Shown here: in pieces, positions 35,721 through 47,300 of the stretch
How positions within the stretch are numbered: the first letter of the stretch is position 1
Layout: every line of letters starts with the position of its first letter
Source: Kryptolebias marmoratus
Taxonomy: Eukaryota; Chordata; Actinopteri; Cyprinodontiformes; Rivulidae
DNA length: 64,000 bases
Direction: 5' to 3'
Assembly: GCF_001649575.2 (NCBI RefSeq)
Contig: NC_051430.1
Location: forward strand, 33,024,322-33,088,321
Notes under the pieces: model-generated
What the model was told of the DNA's origin: nothing
Databases searched by the model: none
What the model saw: the letters and a program-made list of their open reading frames with translations, nothing else
Translations under genes and position numbers: made by a program

Positions 35721-36139
35721 AAAGTGGAACCGCCCATGTGGAACAAATAGGGCGAAATGAAAGTTTTGATTTTCTTTTTATTTATTTATTTTTTTACATG
35801 TATATAAAGACAGACAGAAAGATATGATCAAGCTTCCTAAAGTAGTTTTTCTGCATCTGCTAGTAGTGGGGTGACATGTTCTGCTGTATTTTAATAAATA
35901 AGTTTCTGAGTTGATAGGTCTGTCTGTTGCAGCAGAACTTTCAAACAAAAACAGGTCAAAGTACTCCAAAAATGCTTGTATGTGAATGCTTAAGTGTTTA
36001 TTCAGGTCAGATATCACAAGACTTTCAAACTGTCAACAGGTATGCAATCACTGATACATCTGTTTGAACCTTATCTTGATGGACAAACTCGGACTTTAAC
36101 TCAGAGCCAAAGGAGACGTTACATAACTTGCTGATGAAA

Positions 36140-37396
36140 TGTGTCAAAATCGTATGACCTACATTATGTTAGAAACGAGTGTTTGCAAATACAATCAAAC
36201 AGTTTCTTCAGGACACAGGAACTACATGGCTGTATCAGCATGTACTCCGCATTGTTATTAAAAAGAGACACGTTAACCGATATTTCAGGGCCGGTCGAGC
36301 TGACGGAGGCTTCAAAATGTGGGCAAGTAAAGGTGTGGAGAAACTGGCAGACCTTTATAGGGATGACAGGCTCCTTACATTTGAGCAGTTATGCCAAATA
36401 TATAGCATCCCAAAGAAACACTTTTATAAGTATTTGCAAATAAAACATTTCATTATGTCAAAACATAAACAGATTGAATCCAAGCCCCCACTGTCACACC
36501 TAGAGAATATTGTAGTAGAAAACCTGGAGAGAAGAGGACATATTTCTTTATTTTATGCAGCCCTATTAATGTACGATGAGGAATCCACTGCAGATAGACT
36601 AGACGCATGGAGATCTGACATCCGAGAAGAGATACTAGTGTCTGAGTGGGAAACTGCATGTTTAAAAGCCCAAAAACAATCAATTAACACGAGGATGAAG
36701 CTCCTACAGTACAAGTGGTTGATGAGAACTTACATAACTCCAGTCAAACTGAATCGCTGGTCACCCAACATACCAGACAGCTGCAGTAAGTGTTTAGTTG
36801 GAACAGGAACTCTTTTTCATTGTGTATGGGAATGTCCAAAATTACAACAATTCTGGAACTCAGTTCTTCAAACCTTGTCAAAGATTGTTGGAGTGAATGT
36901 ACCTGCTGAGGCTAAATTGTGTATTTTGGGGATTTATCCAAAGAACTGTGTGTTTAGTCCCAGACAGTCGAATCTGATTGACTTTGGACTCTTGCAGGCC
37001 CGGAGATTAATTTCTCTGTATTGGAAGAAGATGGACATACCGTCAAATCCCGTGTGGGTGAAGGAGATGGCAGCATGTATGACACTGGAGAGACTCACTT
37101 ATATTATAAGAGGAAAGGGAACGAAATTTGAAGAAGCATGGTCACCGTTGACCAAGTTTTTGGAACAATACAAAGGAAACTGAGAGGACGACAATACAGA
37201 CTGCAGAGTCTTTTATTTATTTCTTTTTATTTTATTTTTATTGTCCAATATGTGTAGTTTTTTTATTTATTTTTTTATTGTTATGTCTTTATATTTGTGT
37301 ATTTTGGGGATTAAGTTGTTCAATGTAAATGTTAAATGTGCCAATCACTTGTTAAAAGTTATAAAATTCAATAAATATAATGTTTAAAAAAAAAAG
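36140..37396 (+). mobile_element. 5'-truncated L1-like retrotransposon (end of ORF2)
   Basis: An uninterrupted frame at 36179-37183 (334 codons) holds GGFKMWASKGVEKLADLY, FYKYLQIKHFI and the Cys/His motif CSKC...GTLFHCVWECPKLQQFW, as at the C-terminus of L1 ORF2. A 3' UTR of about 200 bp follows, then AATAAA and an A-run near 37385-37396. The intact frame suggests a fairly recent insertion. No reverse-transcriptase part is present. Confidence 0.8.
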
Positions 37397-37399
37397 GCA

Positions 37400-38097
37400 A
37401 TGATTGATAAAACTCAAGGCTAACCTAAAAAAAAAAAAAAAAAGAGACACGTTGTGCAGTGCTGAGCCTGCAGATTGGGCTTGTTCGGTCAGGTCGAACG
37501 CTAACTCAGGTATGTAACTCAGCAAGCTCAAGAAAATTAGGCAGCATGTCTGCAGGGGAGTGTTGACAACACAGTGAGGCGAGCTCCTCACACTCGTTCA
37601 CGTTTGAACTGTCAACACTCACAGGAAACGGACTGGGTGAAAGTGTTTACTCTTCTCTGATAGTAAAAGGTCAGACAACTGATCCGAGAAACATAGAAAC
37701 TAATGAAGAAAGAATCAGGGACTAGTTACGTATGATCTAATGATGAATTACTTTTGAGATTTCAGTCAAACATATTATAATTAGGTAGTTAATGGACAAT
37801 GTTAGATACTTCTTCATGGCAGATGACTGATATTTATCCTGTTTGTTTCTTTGAAGACATTATCTCATTGGGTTGGAACTGTTGCCCACAAAGTGCAAAA
37901 GACATTTGCAAGGGAATCCCAAAATGTTTAGAAACAATTGTGGAGGTCCTTTCTCAACTTCCTCATGTGAGTGACAGGATCGTTCTCTAGTGCTGCAAGA
38001 ATTTTTAAACATATCAAAAAAAAAAAAGATTGCACAACAAATTTTCTTTCAAAATAGTCAGATTTGTTGTGGGTGTTTGGAAACCTTCTCAACTTAC
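37400..38097. other. Intergenic, no gene recognised
   Basis: A second A-run near 37420-37443 may mark another old retro-insertion. No coding frame or named repeat was found. Confidence 0.35.
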
Positions 38098-38590
38098 AAC
38101 CCCAGCTCCAAAAAGGCTGCATGCAATTAAAACAAAAAGCAAAAATGTGCAAACTTCATAAACCAATAATTCACAATGGAATAAAGTAAACATATCAAAC
38201 AGGTGAACCCATGCCTAACCCTAACCCTAACCCTTTACTTCTAAAATGCTCTTTTTATACCCAGTCCCTATTTTCTGACCTGCTGCTAGTTAACCTGATT
38301 AGTTACCAAATGCTCCTCCAGCTCTTTCTTACCTTTACAGCCTTTAGTTGCACCTGTCCCAACTTTTTTGAGAAGAGAAAAAAAAAGTAAAAAAAAAAAT
38401 AATAAAATAAATATATATATATATATATATATATATGCATGTCCTTTTTTATTATGGGAGTTCAAATAAGGAATGATTCTGTTCTATGTTCTACTGTGAA
38501 TAAAATGAGGGCTTTTGGGATTTGTGAATCATTGCGTTTTGTTTTTATTTACATTTTATACAACACCCAAACTTTTTCAGAACTGGGGTT
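38098..38590. mobile_element. MITE with AACCCCAG ends
   Basis: Left end AACCCCAGCTCCAAAAAGG and right end CTTTTTCAGAACTGGGGTT are inverted repeats about 490 bp apart. The family is common in fish as I remember it. Inside lie GCACCTGTCCCAACTTTTTTG, an (AT)n tract (38410-38435) and three CCCTAA units near 38216. Confidence 0.6.
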
Positions 38591-39424
38591 ATGGTTGGAC
38601 TTCAAATTACAGATCATGAAAAATGTGAGACGACTTGGAGATCTCAGATTTGGAGTGTTGGAGCTGCATGTTTATGCAAACTCAAATTTTGGCTCAGATC
38701 TTGCCAGTTTGTGCAAAAATCTTGTTCAATGTGATTCCAAATGAAATATCCTTTTTTTCTCCATTATTTATTTATTTATCCTCCCAGAGGTCAGTGTGAG
38801 AGGGACTGGTGCTCACCGAGCTCCTGCTGGAAAACTACAATCCTGTTCGACAGAATCAGTTCTTTTCTGGTTCAACGAGTTCTATTTTTAAACTTTCAGC
38901 TGTTGTTCTGTTGTGTGAAAGTCACCTTCACATCCCTCTGCACCAACTACACTGGACTGTTTTTCCACCTGACTGCTCGGGGGGGGGGTTAAATGTTTCC
39001 AGGACTTTGATTAGGTGAACAAGTAGATCTCTGGCTCTGAAACTGTCCCACTGTGTTGTGTGACGGTGTTGGACTCTTCCTGTTCTCTTTGTCTCACACA
39101 GTAACAGTCCGAAGCAGCAGCTGGACGCAGGAATAACCGTGTTGTGTTCTTCCTCCCACAGAACATGTGAAGCCATGTTCCCTGCAGCACGTGACCCGGA
39201 ACAACAGCCGGTGCGCTCTGTGACCTTCACAGCACAGGGCTGGGAGAACAATGAATGCATGCTTGGATAAAGTTCTGCTCAGACGTACTTCTACAGTTAC
39301 ATAAAGCAGAAGAAACAGAGGAAACTGTGCCAGTCTTTATTCAGGTATCACATGTCCGGCTGACTCTTTTCATGACAGCAGGATGGTTTGTTGCCAGTGC
39401 CTGTGTATGTATTTGCTTGTCTGT

Positions 39425-39700
39425 CTGTCTGAAAACATTTCATGAACCACTGGATAAATTTGAATGAAGTGCTCAGAAAGTAGTCATTGGATGTACTTCT
39501 AATTAACTTTTGGAGTCAGTCTCATTTAAGATGGCCACCAGAGCCAACCAACCTTAGCAAACACAAAATGGCTATAAGTCAAATTGACATATATTGCCCT
39601 CAGTAAGATCAAATAAGATCTATTTCCTAAACTTTGTCAGTAACTATTGAAGCCAATCACTGGCTGTCCATCTACAACTGATTAAGGTCCTGTTTCCACC
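39425..39700 (+). repeat. Dispersed unclassified repeat copy
   Basis: CATGAACCACTGGATAAATT, then ATTAACTTTTGGAGTCAG, AAGATGGCCACCAGAGCCAA and AGCAAACACAAAATGGCTAT. This is one of the clearer copies. From 38590 to 39425 no gene was recognised. Confidence 0.6.
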
Positions 39701-40129
39701 AGAACGATCTCTGGAAATGTTAGTGGTTTTTTTCAATATTTGATGTGGCAAACCAACAATTAACGAACAAAACGGATGTGTTTACATGGATATGGCTGTG
39801 CTCATTCAATCTGCTGTAGTTTCCATGCCAGATAGGAAATGATGAACTATCGTACTGTTGCTTTAAAATTATTGCACTTTGACCCAAACTATCATATGTG
39901 CTGAGTGTGGTGTTTGTCTTGTTTGTCTCTATGTGTCCCTGTGATGGACTTACGACCTGTGACCCAGTGACCCAGCTCTCTGCAACCCAGTGGGTAAAGA
40001 AAAAGGATGGCTGGATGAGTTTACATCGACTGGCTACACAGCCTCTGAGAGGAAATTTCATTATAGTAGATGTTTATCAGAGAATGCTGTAAACATATTT
40101 AAAGAATCTCTTCCATTATTATTCTCCTT

Positions 40130-40885
40130 TGTCTTGAAGAGTAATAGAACAGAGCAGCAACTTAGATTATTTTGTTGATAATATTGTGACTTTAATGCAA
40201 ACATCACTTGATAAAATTGCTCCTCTGAAAAAGAAACCGTTCAGTCAGAGGAAGCTGGCTCCTTGGTTTAATTCAGAGTTACGTACTTTAAAACAGACGT
40301 CTAGAAAGCTGGACAGAAAATGGCGCTCCACTGACATGGAAGAATTTTGTTTAACCTGGAGAGATAGCCTGCTAACCTACAAGAAAGCCCTTTATGAAGC
40401 TACAACTGTATATTATTCATCTTTAATAGAAGAGGATAGGAACAACCCCAGGTTTCTGTTTAGTCCTGTAGTTAGACTAATGAAGAGTCCTGTCTCTGTT
40501 GAGCCATGTATTCCTTTAATTCAAAGTACTGATGACTTCATGGGATTCTTCATAAATAAAATTATTTAAATATTAAGGGAAAATTCACACCATCCTTCCT
40601 ACTGTTGCCTCTGATTCCCTGTCAGATGAGGCAGCTTTAGAAGCGTCACTAGAACCTGATTTGTGTTTGGACTCTTTTTGGTCCTGTTTGACTTTCTGAA
40701 TGGTCAAAAATAATATCTTCATCCAAACCATCAACATGTCTGATAGATCCCATCCCAACCAGACTGTTCAGAGAGGTATTTCCCCTAATTAATATCCCCA
40801 TTTTGGATCTGCTTAAATTGTCTCTAATGACTGGTTTACAGAGCTTTAAGGTTTCTGTAATTAAATCTTTACTTAAGAAATCTGA
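40130..40885 (+). pseudogene. L2/CR1-like LINE fragment (pre-RT and RT start)
   Basis: The frame at 40186-40569 reads LDKIAPLKKKPFSQRKLAPW and KQTSRKLDRKWRSTDME, the region before the reverse transcriptase. After a break, IPTRLFREVFPL and LSLMTGLQSFKVSVIKSLL (40740-40880) is the first part of the reverse transcriptase. It then stops abruptly at a junction with another LINE. Confidence 0.7.
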
Positions 40886-41405
40886 GACAGTCCAGCACAT
40901 AATAGCAGGATGTGAGATGCAGGCAGGCAAAGCGTACATGGAACGGCATAACCAAGTGGCTGGAATAGTTTACAGGAACATCTGTACAGAATATGGACTG
41001 GAGGTACCACAGTCACAGTGGGAGACTACAGCAAGGATGAGCTAAGATACTGTGGGACTTCCAGATCCAGACCGACAAACAGGTGATGGCGAACCAACCG
41101 GACATTGGGATGGTTGACAAACCACAGAAACAAGCGACTGTAACGTCAGGAAGAAGGAGCACAAAAAGCTTGAGAAATACCAAGAGCTGAAAGAGGAAAT
41201 AGAGAAGTTGTGGAGAGTCAAAGCCTCAGTGGTACCAGTGGTCATCGGACCCCCAAACTGGAAGAGTGGCTCCAACAGATCCCAGGAACAACCTCAGAGA
41301 TCTCTGTCCAGAAGAGCACAGTCCTAGGAACAGCTGAGATACTAAAGAGAACCCTCAAGCTCCCAGAACTCTGGTAGAGGACCTGAGCTTAAGCTGGAGT
41401 GGAAG
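40886..41405 (+). pseudogene. Non-LTR retrotransposon fragment C
   Basis: IIAGCEMQAGKAYMERHNQV, AGIVYRNICTEYGLEVP and later, in another frame, QVMANQPDIGMVDKPQK, with the shared tail (CCCTCAAGCTCCCAGAACTC...GGACCTGAGCTT). This is the fullest copy of the family also seen as fragments A and B. It begins immediately after an L2/CR1-like piece. Confidence 0.65.
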
Positions 41406-41549
41406 TCTCTATGTGGGGAAATTATTTAATCACCTGCAGCTGACATTTTCTCTCTTTCTGTCACGTGTTCCTCATGTTTGTTCCTGAAGGTCATATTTAG
41501 GTTGAGCAGAGGCGACAGTTTTAATGTAACACATCAAAGTGAAAACTGC

Positions 41550-41790
41550 TCACACCTGCTGAACTAGATGGGCGTGGCTACAACTCAGACAATTTTATAG
41601 GTATTTAGCTAAAACTGGGTGTGTTAGTACCTGACACTAATTCAAAACTTCAAGCACTATGGATTGCACAACATCTGTATTTAAAACGTTTGGCATTATT
41701 TGTGAGAGTCAACGCTGCGTGTTAGCAAAATATCTCAAGAACCACAGGATGGATTTTAATGAAACTTGAAATAATAATAATAAAAATTGA
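41550..41790. repeat. Dispersed unclassified repeat copy
   Basis: TATTTAGCTAAAACTGGGTG, GTTAGTACCTGACAC and AAGAACCACAGGATGGATTT, then TAATGAAACTTGAAATAA, match the dispersed family. Confidence 0.5.
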
Positions 41791-41799
41791 TTTGAAATA

Positions 41800-44210
41800 A
41801 AGTTTGATAAGGTATTAGTTCATCCCAACACATACTCCAAATGATAAAAGAAAAAAAAGAACAGAAAATGTTATTTTTTGCAACATAAAGATAAATTGCA
41901 GATGTAGATTTAATGTTTCCAGTCTGTTTTAACTCTGGGAACATGGCCCAGTTTGGACGGGACCTAATCATGGAGATTTTCTCTCCGTGTTTAAATTACT
42001 GCTGTGGTCCAACTCAGAACCAGGACATGTTCTGATAATGGCTCCCAAAAAAACCTTTTTATGCGTCACAGTTCTGCTGTTTTATTTAATCACCCAGTAA
42101 TACGAGCACAGAGCGCACAAATGGACTTCATTTCCCATGACCCCTCGCACACAAAGAGATGTCCAATCTGTCTGCTTCAGTGCTTTCTGAGCAACAAATG
42201 GACCGTAATGGCAGCAGGATGCGTGTGCGGGGTCAAGATGTGTGTGCACATCAGCTTCTCTTCCTCATCGGGTGCATTACGATCCAAACACATCAGCTCG
42301 TTGCACAGCTGAGCCTCCTACAGTTCCTGGCCTGTTTTACTAAAAGTACGGAGGCAGCCTGAATCATCACCACTATCTATCCNNNNNNNNNNNNNNNNNN
42401 NNNNNNNNNNNNNNNACTTTCAGAATAGATAACTTTGCCTTCCATCTGAACATTTTATTCACGACGTATAAAAAAAAAAATTCGACTATATAAAAACAAC
42501 ATGAAGACATGCACTGACATGAAAATGTGAGTAAATTAGCTTTCTCGTTGTACGTTACATTAAATAAAACTTGGCCAATTAGATCTGTTAACTTTGAATA
42601 GATCAGTGATGGTTAATGTTCTGCAGGTTTGAGGTGTTTCTCTGCTTTGACACACCTGAATGATTAACAGGCCTCTGCTGAAACCCTGCAGGACCTCTGG
42701 AACAGTTCTTACACACCAACCAGCATCACTCGACACAAATCGAAGAAATAAGCACAGCTTTGCTTCTAGGCATGGGAATCTTTAGGCATCTCACAGTTTG
42801 GTTTGATTACGATACAGAGAGCTTGGATGAGATTATAATCATGCTATAAAATAAAACCCTGAGCACAGAATCTCTCAGACCTAAAAAGAAACTAAGTATT
42901 TTGCTAAAACAGTTTTAAGTCAAACAAGATTTTGGTAACTAAATGCTGAATACAGTGACAGACAGACACAGATAAAATTGTTTAAAAAACCCACAAGGTT
43001 CATGCAAATAACTTGAGACTGACAAAAGTTAACAAAAAGGAAATAATTAAGAATAAGAATAATAACAAATCTAATAAGAATCAGTCATTGTTTTTGAATA
43101 ATTTTCATAAACAAACTAAGGAACCTCCTGGTTGTGCCGAGGACATGGAGTAAACTGCTGCTTTTAAAACCCATCGCTTTTCATTGGCTTGAAGGTCATT
43201 TTATTTGTCAATTTGTCTATAATGTCATTTATGTATTTACTTGTTTTATGTGATGGCTGTTCAGCTCTTTGGTCAGTTTGGCTGTTTTAAAAATGCTTAT
43301 AAATAAAGTTGGCTTGGCTTAATAACTTAATATTTTGTTGCACAACCTTTTTAAGGCAATAAATTCGACCCACTCCTCATCAACAAACTGCTCCAGATGT
43401 CTCAGGTTTGAAGGCTTCCTTCTCCAGATGTTTCAGCTCCTTCCACAGATGTTCACCAGGATTTAGATCAGGGCTCAGAAGGCCACTTCAGAACGCTCCA
43501 ATGTTTGGTTCGGAGCCGTTCTAGGTGCGTGTGTTGGCTCGGATGTTATTTTATAGTCCTGTTTGTTTACAGGGAGGGGCGGGACTACAACCAGATGTGC
43601 ATCAGAGGCTTCTGGTTGTCTTTAGTTATAACACATCTGGATGGTCTGTCCTCTGTTGTATCCAGGGTCTGGTTAACAAGTGAAAGCCTAATGTGTCGCT
43701 CATCATGTACGCCATAACAACATATTTAAAACGGTAGTTTCAACTTGAATGTCACTAAACTGCCAGTAAAACTCTCAAAGTTTTAACATTTCAGCACTCA
43801 GCTTTTCTGCAGTGTTATACGTTTGTGTTACACAGAAAATACACAAAATGATTCTTTTCAGAGCCATTCCAGCTGTTCTCATGTTTTTGGAGGATAAAGC
43901 TTGATGTTAGAAAGAAGCAATCATTAAAAAATGCAGCAGGTTGTTGTGGTCCTCACTTTCTGACTTATTTCTTTAAAAAACCTAAAGGTACTGTAAGGTT
44001 TTTATTTATTTCCCTCTAAACAATTTGCTGTATGTTAGTCCAAGGTAATTTGATGCTTTAAAATGTACCCTTTCAAATACACTTCTCAGATTTTTTTATT
44101 TGTTGGTAAAACTTAGAGTCTCTTCAGTTTCTTTATCTTCATCTGAACAGAATTCACATCAACACATGAACCGACTCAGAAGTAGTAAGAACAGCTGGTA
44201 TTTTCCAGGG
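41800..44210. other. Intergenic between LINE cluster and slc25a3, with repeat relics
   Basis: No gene was recognised. A relic with GGCATGGGAATCTTTAGGC (near 42770) resembles a hAT-type end also seen near 59570. At 43320-43500 a text about CAACTGCTCC and CACCAGGATTTAGATCAGGGC recalls a Tc1-type non-coding end. A 33-base gap lies at 42383-42415. Confidence 0.4.
42383..42415. other. Assembly gap (33 N)
   Basis: All bases are N. Confidence 0.99.
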
Positions 44211-44217
44211 AAATCAT

Positions 44218-44223
44218 TTTTAT
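44218..44223 (-). terminator. slc25a3: Likely slc25a3 polyadenylation signal
   Basis: TTTATT reads AATAAA on the minus strand, about 130 bp after the slc25a3 stop codon. Confidence 0.6.
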
Positions 44224-44352
44224 TAGAGTTTCCATTTGTTCTAATGACAGGAAGTGATAAAACCATCCAGGAGTTTCTACAGGGGAACATTTCTGTGTGC
44301 TGCCCAGGACATAAATATAGAAAACTGCTGTGTGCTGGGAAGATGGAGGGGG

Positions 44353-47300
44353 TTAATCTGTGAGGCCGAGCTTCTTCTTCAGGGACTCTGGCATCTCTGG
44401 GGGAGGGGGGCGGGGCAGGCGGAAGTAGACCTTGACAGAGTCATAGATGAACCACTGCAGGGCGGTCAGAGTTCCGATCATGATGATACGAGCAACCAGA
44501 CCCTTCCACACACCTGAAACACACACAGGATGACACACTGAAACTGACCTGAGAGCAGCCACGACTGAGACCCACACACAGGATGAGTTCTGTGAGGTCT
44601 GTCCACCCCCCCAGACCGGCAGCACCGGGAACCCCCAGTCTGACGAGCAGGGTGCCAGCGCAGCAGGTGGGCGGGGGGGCAGGTAGACTGCTGTCACACG
44701 CCAATGACTCAAGCACCTCCGACTGTACAGCCAGAAAGCTGCCGAGGAGCTCTGCTCAGAGAACAGCGCCCTCCAGAGGTGGATCTAAGGAGCGTGTTGA
44801 ACATTAATGAGGGGATTTGAACCCACCTTTGGGTCCGAGCCTCTTCAGGACCTGGAAGGCTGTGCTGCCCTTCTCTTTGTTCAGGACGGACACCACGGAG
44901 TCAGCAGGATGGGACACAATGGCACAAAACACACCAGCTGTAGAGGAAAGAGACAAAATCCGTCTGTCACTCCCCTCACCATCTCCACAGTTTGAACTCA
45001 TTTGGAGTGAATGAAGCAAAAAACAGATTTCACAGTCCTGGATGTACGGCTGCAGTCAGAAGTCATCAGATCACCCATAAAAAACAGAACAGAATTAGCA
45101 CAATTTGTGGTTGATGTGACCTTAAATTAAATTAAATCTGTGACCTGATCCCAGCTAGCAGGTGTGTTTACCTACAGAAACAGCTGAAATGACGTCCATG
45201 AAAGAGTTTTTAGGATGGAGAAGTGTGTTGGTATGCGTTTTCCCTCAGATTTATGAAGTATGCAGATAAAAAGATGGATTAGCTGCTTTGTTTGAATGCA
45301 GAGTTCGGTCTTTGCGGCGCTCTGTCACCCTGCTGTTTTGTGTTTAGCAGCAGATTAACTCTTATATTTACACCTAAATGTTTTCTCTGAGATTCGACGC
45401 CTGTATGGATCTGTCATGTGTATTTACTACACAAACTACGGCCGTCTTTTAGTTTTACAAAGTGCTTTGTTTGCACTGAGTGCGTACCCACGTTTCAGAT
45501 TTGCAGTACATCTGAAAAGATTTAAGAACCTAAACTGCACCATCTGATAAGGTTCAGGATATTTTTATAGTTGACTTCATACTTTGTAGTACCTTTAATG
45601 ATCTAATTGAACTGTTTTTTTCAAGGGTGGAATAATTATAAACATACAACTTTAATGTTATTTAAAAACAAGTCTGAATTTTATTTTCCTTGATCCAGAC
45701 AGGGTCAAAGTTATACATACAGACTCAAATATATCCACAGTCCCCCAACTCTTTTAGAAAGTGGTGCTTGACTTGGCCAAGACCTTTTAACGCGGTGGTA
45801 CTGGCTACATATGGTAGATTAAATAATGAAGGAGGACCACCTTCAAATTCTCCAACCTGGCCTCAAATCAACAGCTACATGTTTGAAACTTGGACCCAGA
45901 TCTCAAAACACACATCAGAACTGCTTTCTGATTGGATACAGCAGCTAACATTAAGCTCCTGAGTTGAAATTTGTGGACTATGATTAAAAGCAAAATCTGT
46001 GGCAGGAAACCAACCAATTTAAATGAACTATCAGTACAAGAAGAACGGTCAAATATCAGCCAGGATAGATAAAAAAAAGGCCTGTGGTCCAGGTGAAACT
46101 TGCTAAGGGGCATTTAAGCAAATATTAGTGGGGGTGTATGGATAGATTTGACCCTGTCTGGATCAGATAAAATAAGGTTGTATGACCCTTCCAAATCATT
46201 AAAAGCCTGATATGAATGTGGCATTCATGGCCACGATGACAGAATGGAAACTTTCATTTAAATGTACTGCAAAGTGTGGCCAGCAGGCAGGAGAGGATCG
46301 TATATCTGGATCAAATGTTGAAGACGAGACTCACCGATATATCCAGCCACAAAGGTGACGACGAGCTGCTCCGGTTTGCTGCACTCGCTTCGAGGTTTGG
46401 GAACAACATATTTGTAGAGCATCTCCACAGTTCGCTCAAAGCAGGCAAACTTCATCATGGTGTAGGGGATCTGCCTCATCCACAGGGGAACCACACCCTT
46501 ATAGAACCTGGACACATGACCCGGGTTACAGAACTGAATCAAACTCTTTAACAGTCAGCATCACTTTCAGGACATTCACAAGCAACAGGACTGTGTGTCC
46601 ACCCCCCCAGACCGGCAGCACCGGGAACCCCCAGTCTGACGAGCAGGGTGCCAGCGCAGCAGGTGGGCGGGGGGGCAGGTAGACTGCTGTCACACGCCAA
46701 TGACTCAAGCACCTCCGACTGTACAGCCAGAAAGCTGCCGAGGAGCTCTGCTCAGAGAACAGCGCCCTCCAGAGGTGGATCTAAGGAGCGTGTTGTTGAG
46801 CCAACATGTCAGTAACTTACGCCCACAGCCCCTCCTCGGCAAACATCTTGGGGGCACACTCTCTGAGGGTGTTTGCGTAGCCGGGCTGGGTCTGGATTCG
46901 GACTTTGGCAGCCTCCATGGGAGCCAGAGCGATGTCAGCGAAGAACTCTGCGCTGGCTGAGGCTGCCAGGTACAGCGATGTCCTCCACAGGTACGTGTTC
47001 TCCTGTGGGGTGAGAATGATGCGTGTCAGGGATTTAACAATTACAAGAACAATGAACAGATCAGTGGTAGGCTCTGAATTAATACAGAATCAATACTTCC
47101 TGTCTGATCAGTCAAGGTTGTTTTATTGTTGTTCCTTTTTTGACCTCTATTATCTGACTAGTTAGTAGTGCAGTTATTCTACCATCTTGTGTTTCCAGCA
47201 TCACATTAATGGGTTATTAACAGACTTCTACAGAACTCCATGTAACCTAAAGCCCCACGCACACAGTAACATCTTTCCAAAATGTCCTTCATAAACGCGA

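Noticed and set aside
36179..37183. 334-codon open frame as a host gene
   Set aside because: It has the C-terminal motifs of L1 ORF2 and is followed by a LINE-like 3' UTR and A-run.
38214..38236. Interstitial telomere repeat
   Set aside because: Only about three CCCTAA units inside a MITE; too short to mean a chromosome fusion or old telomere.
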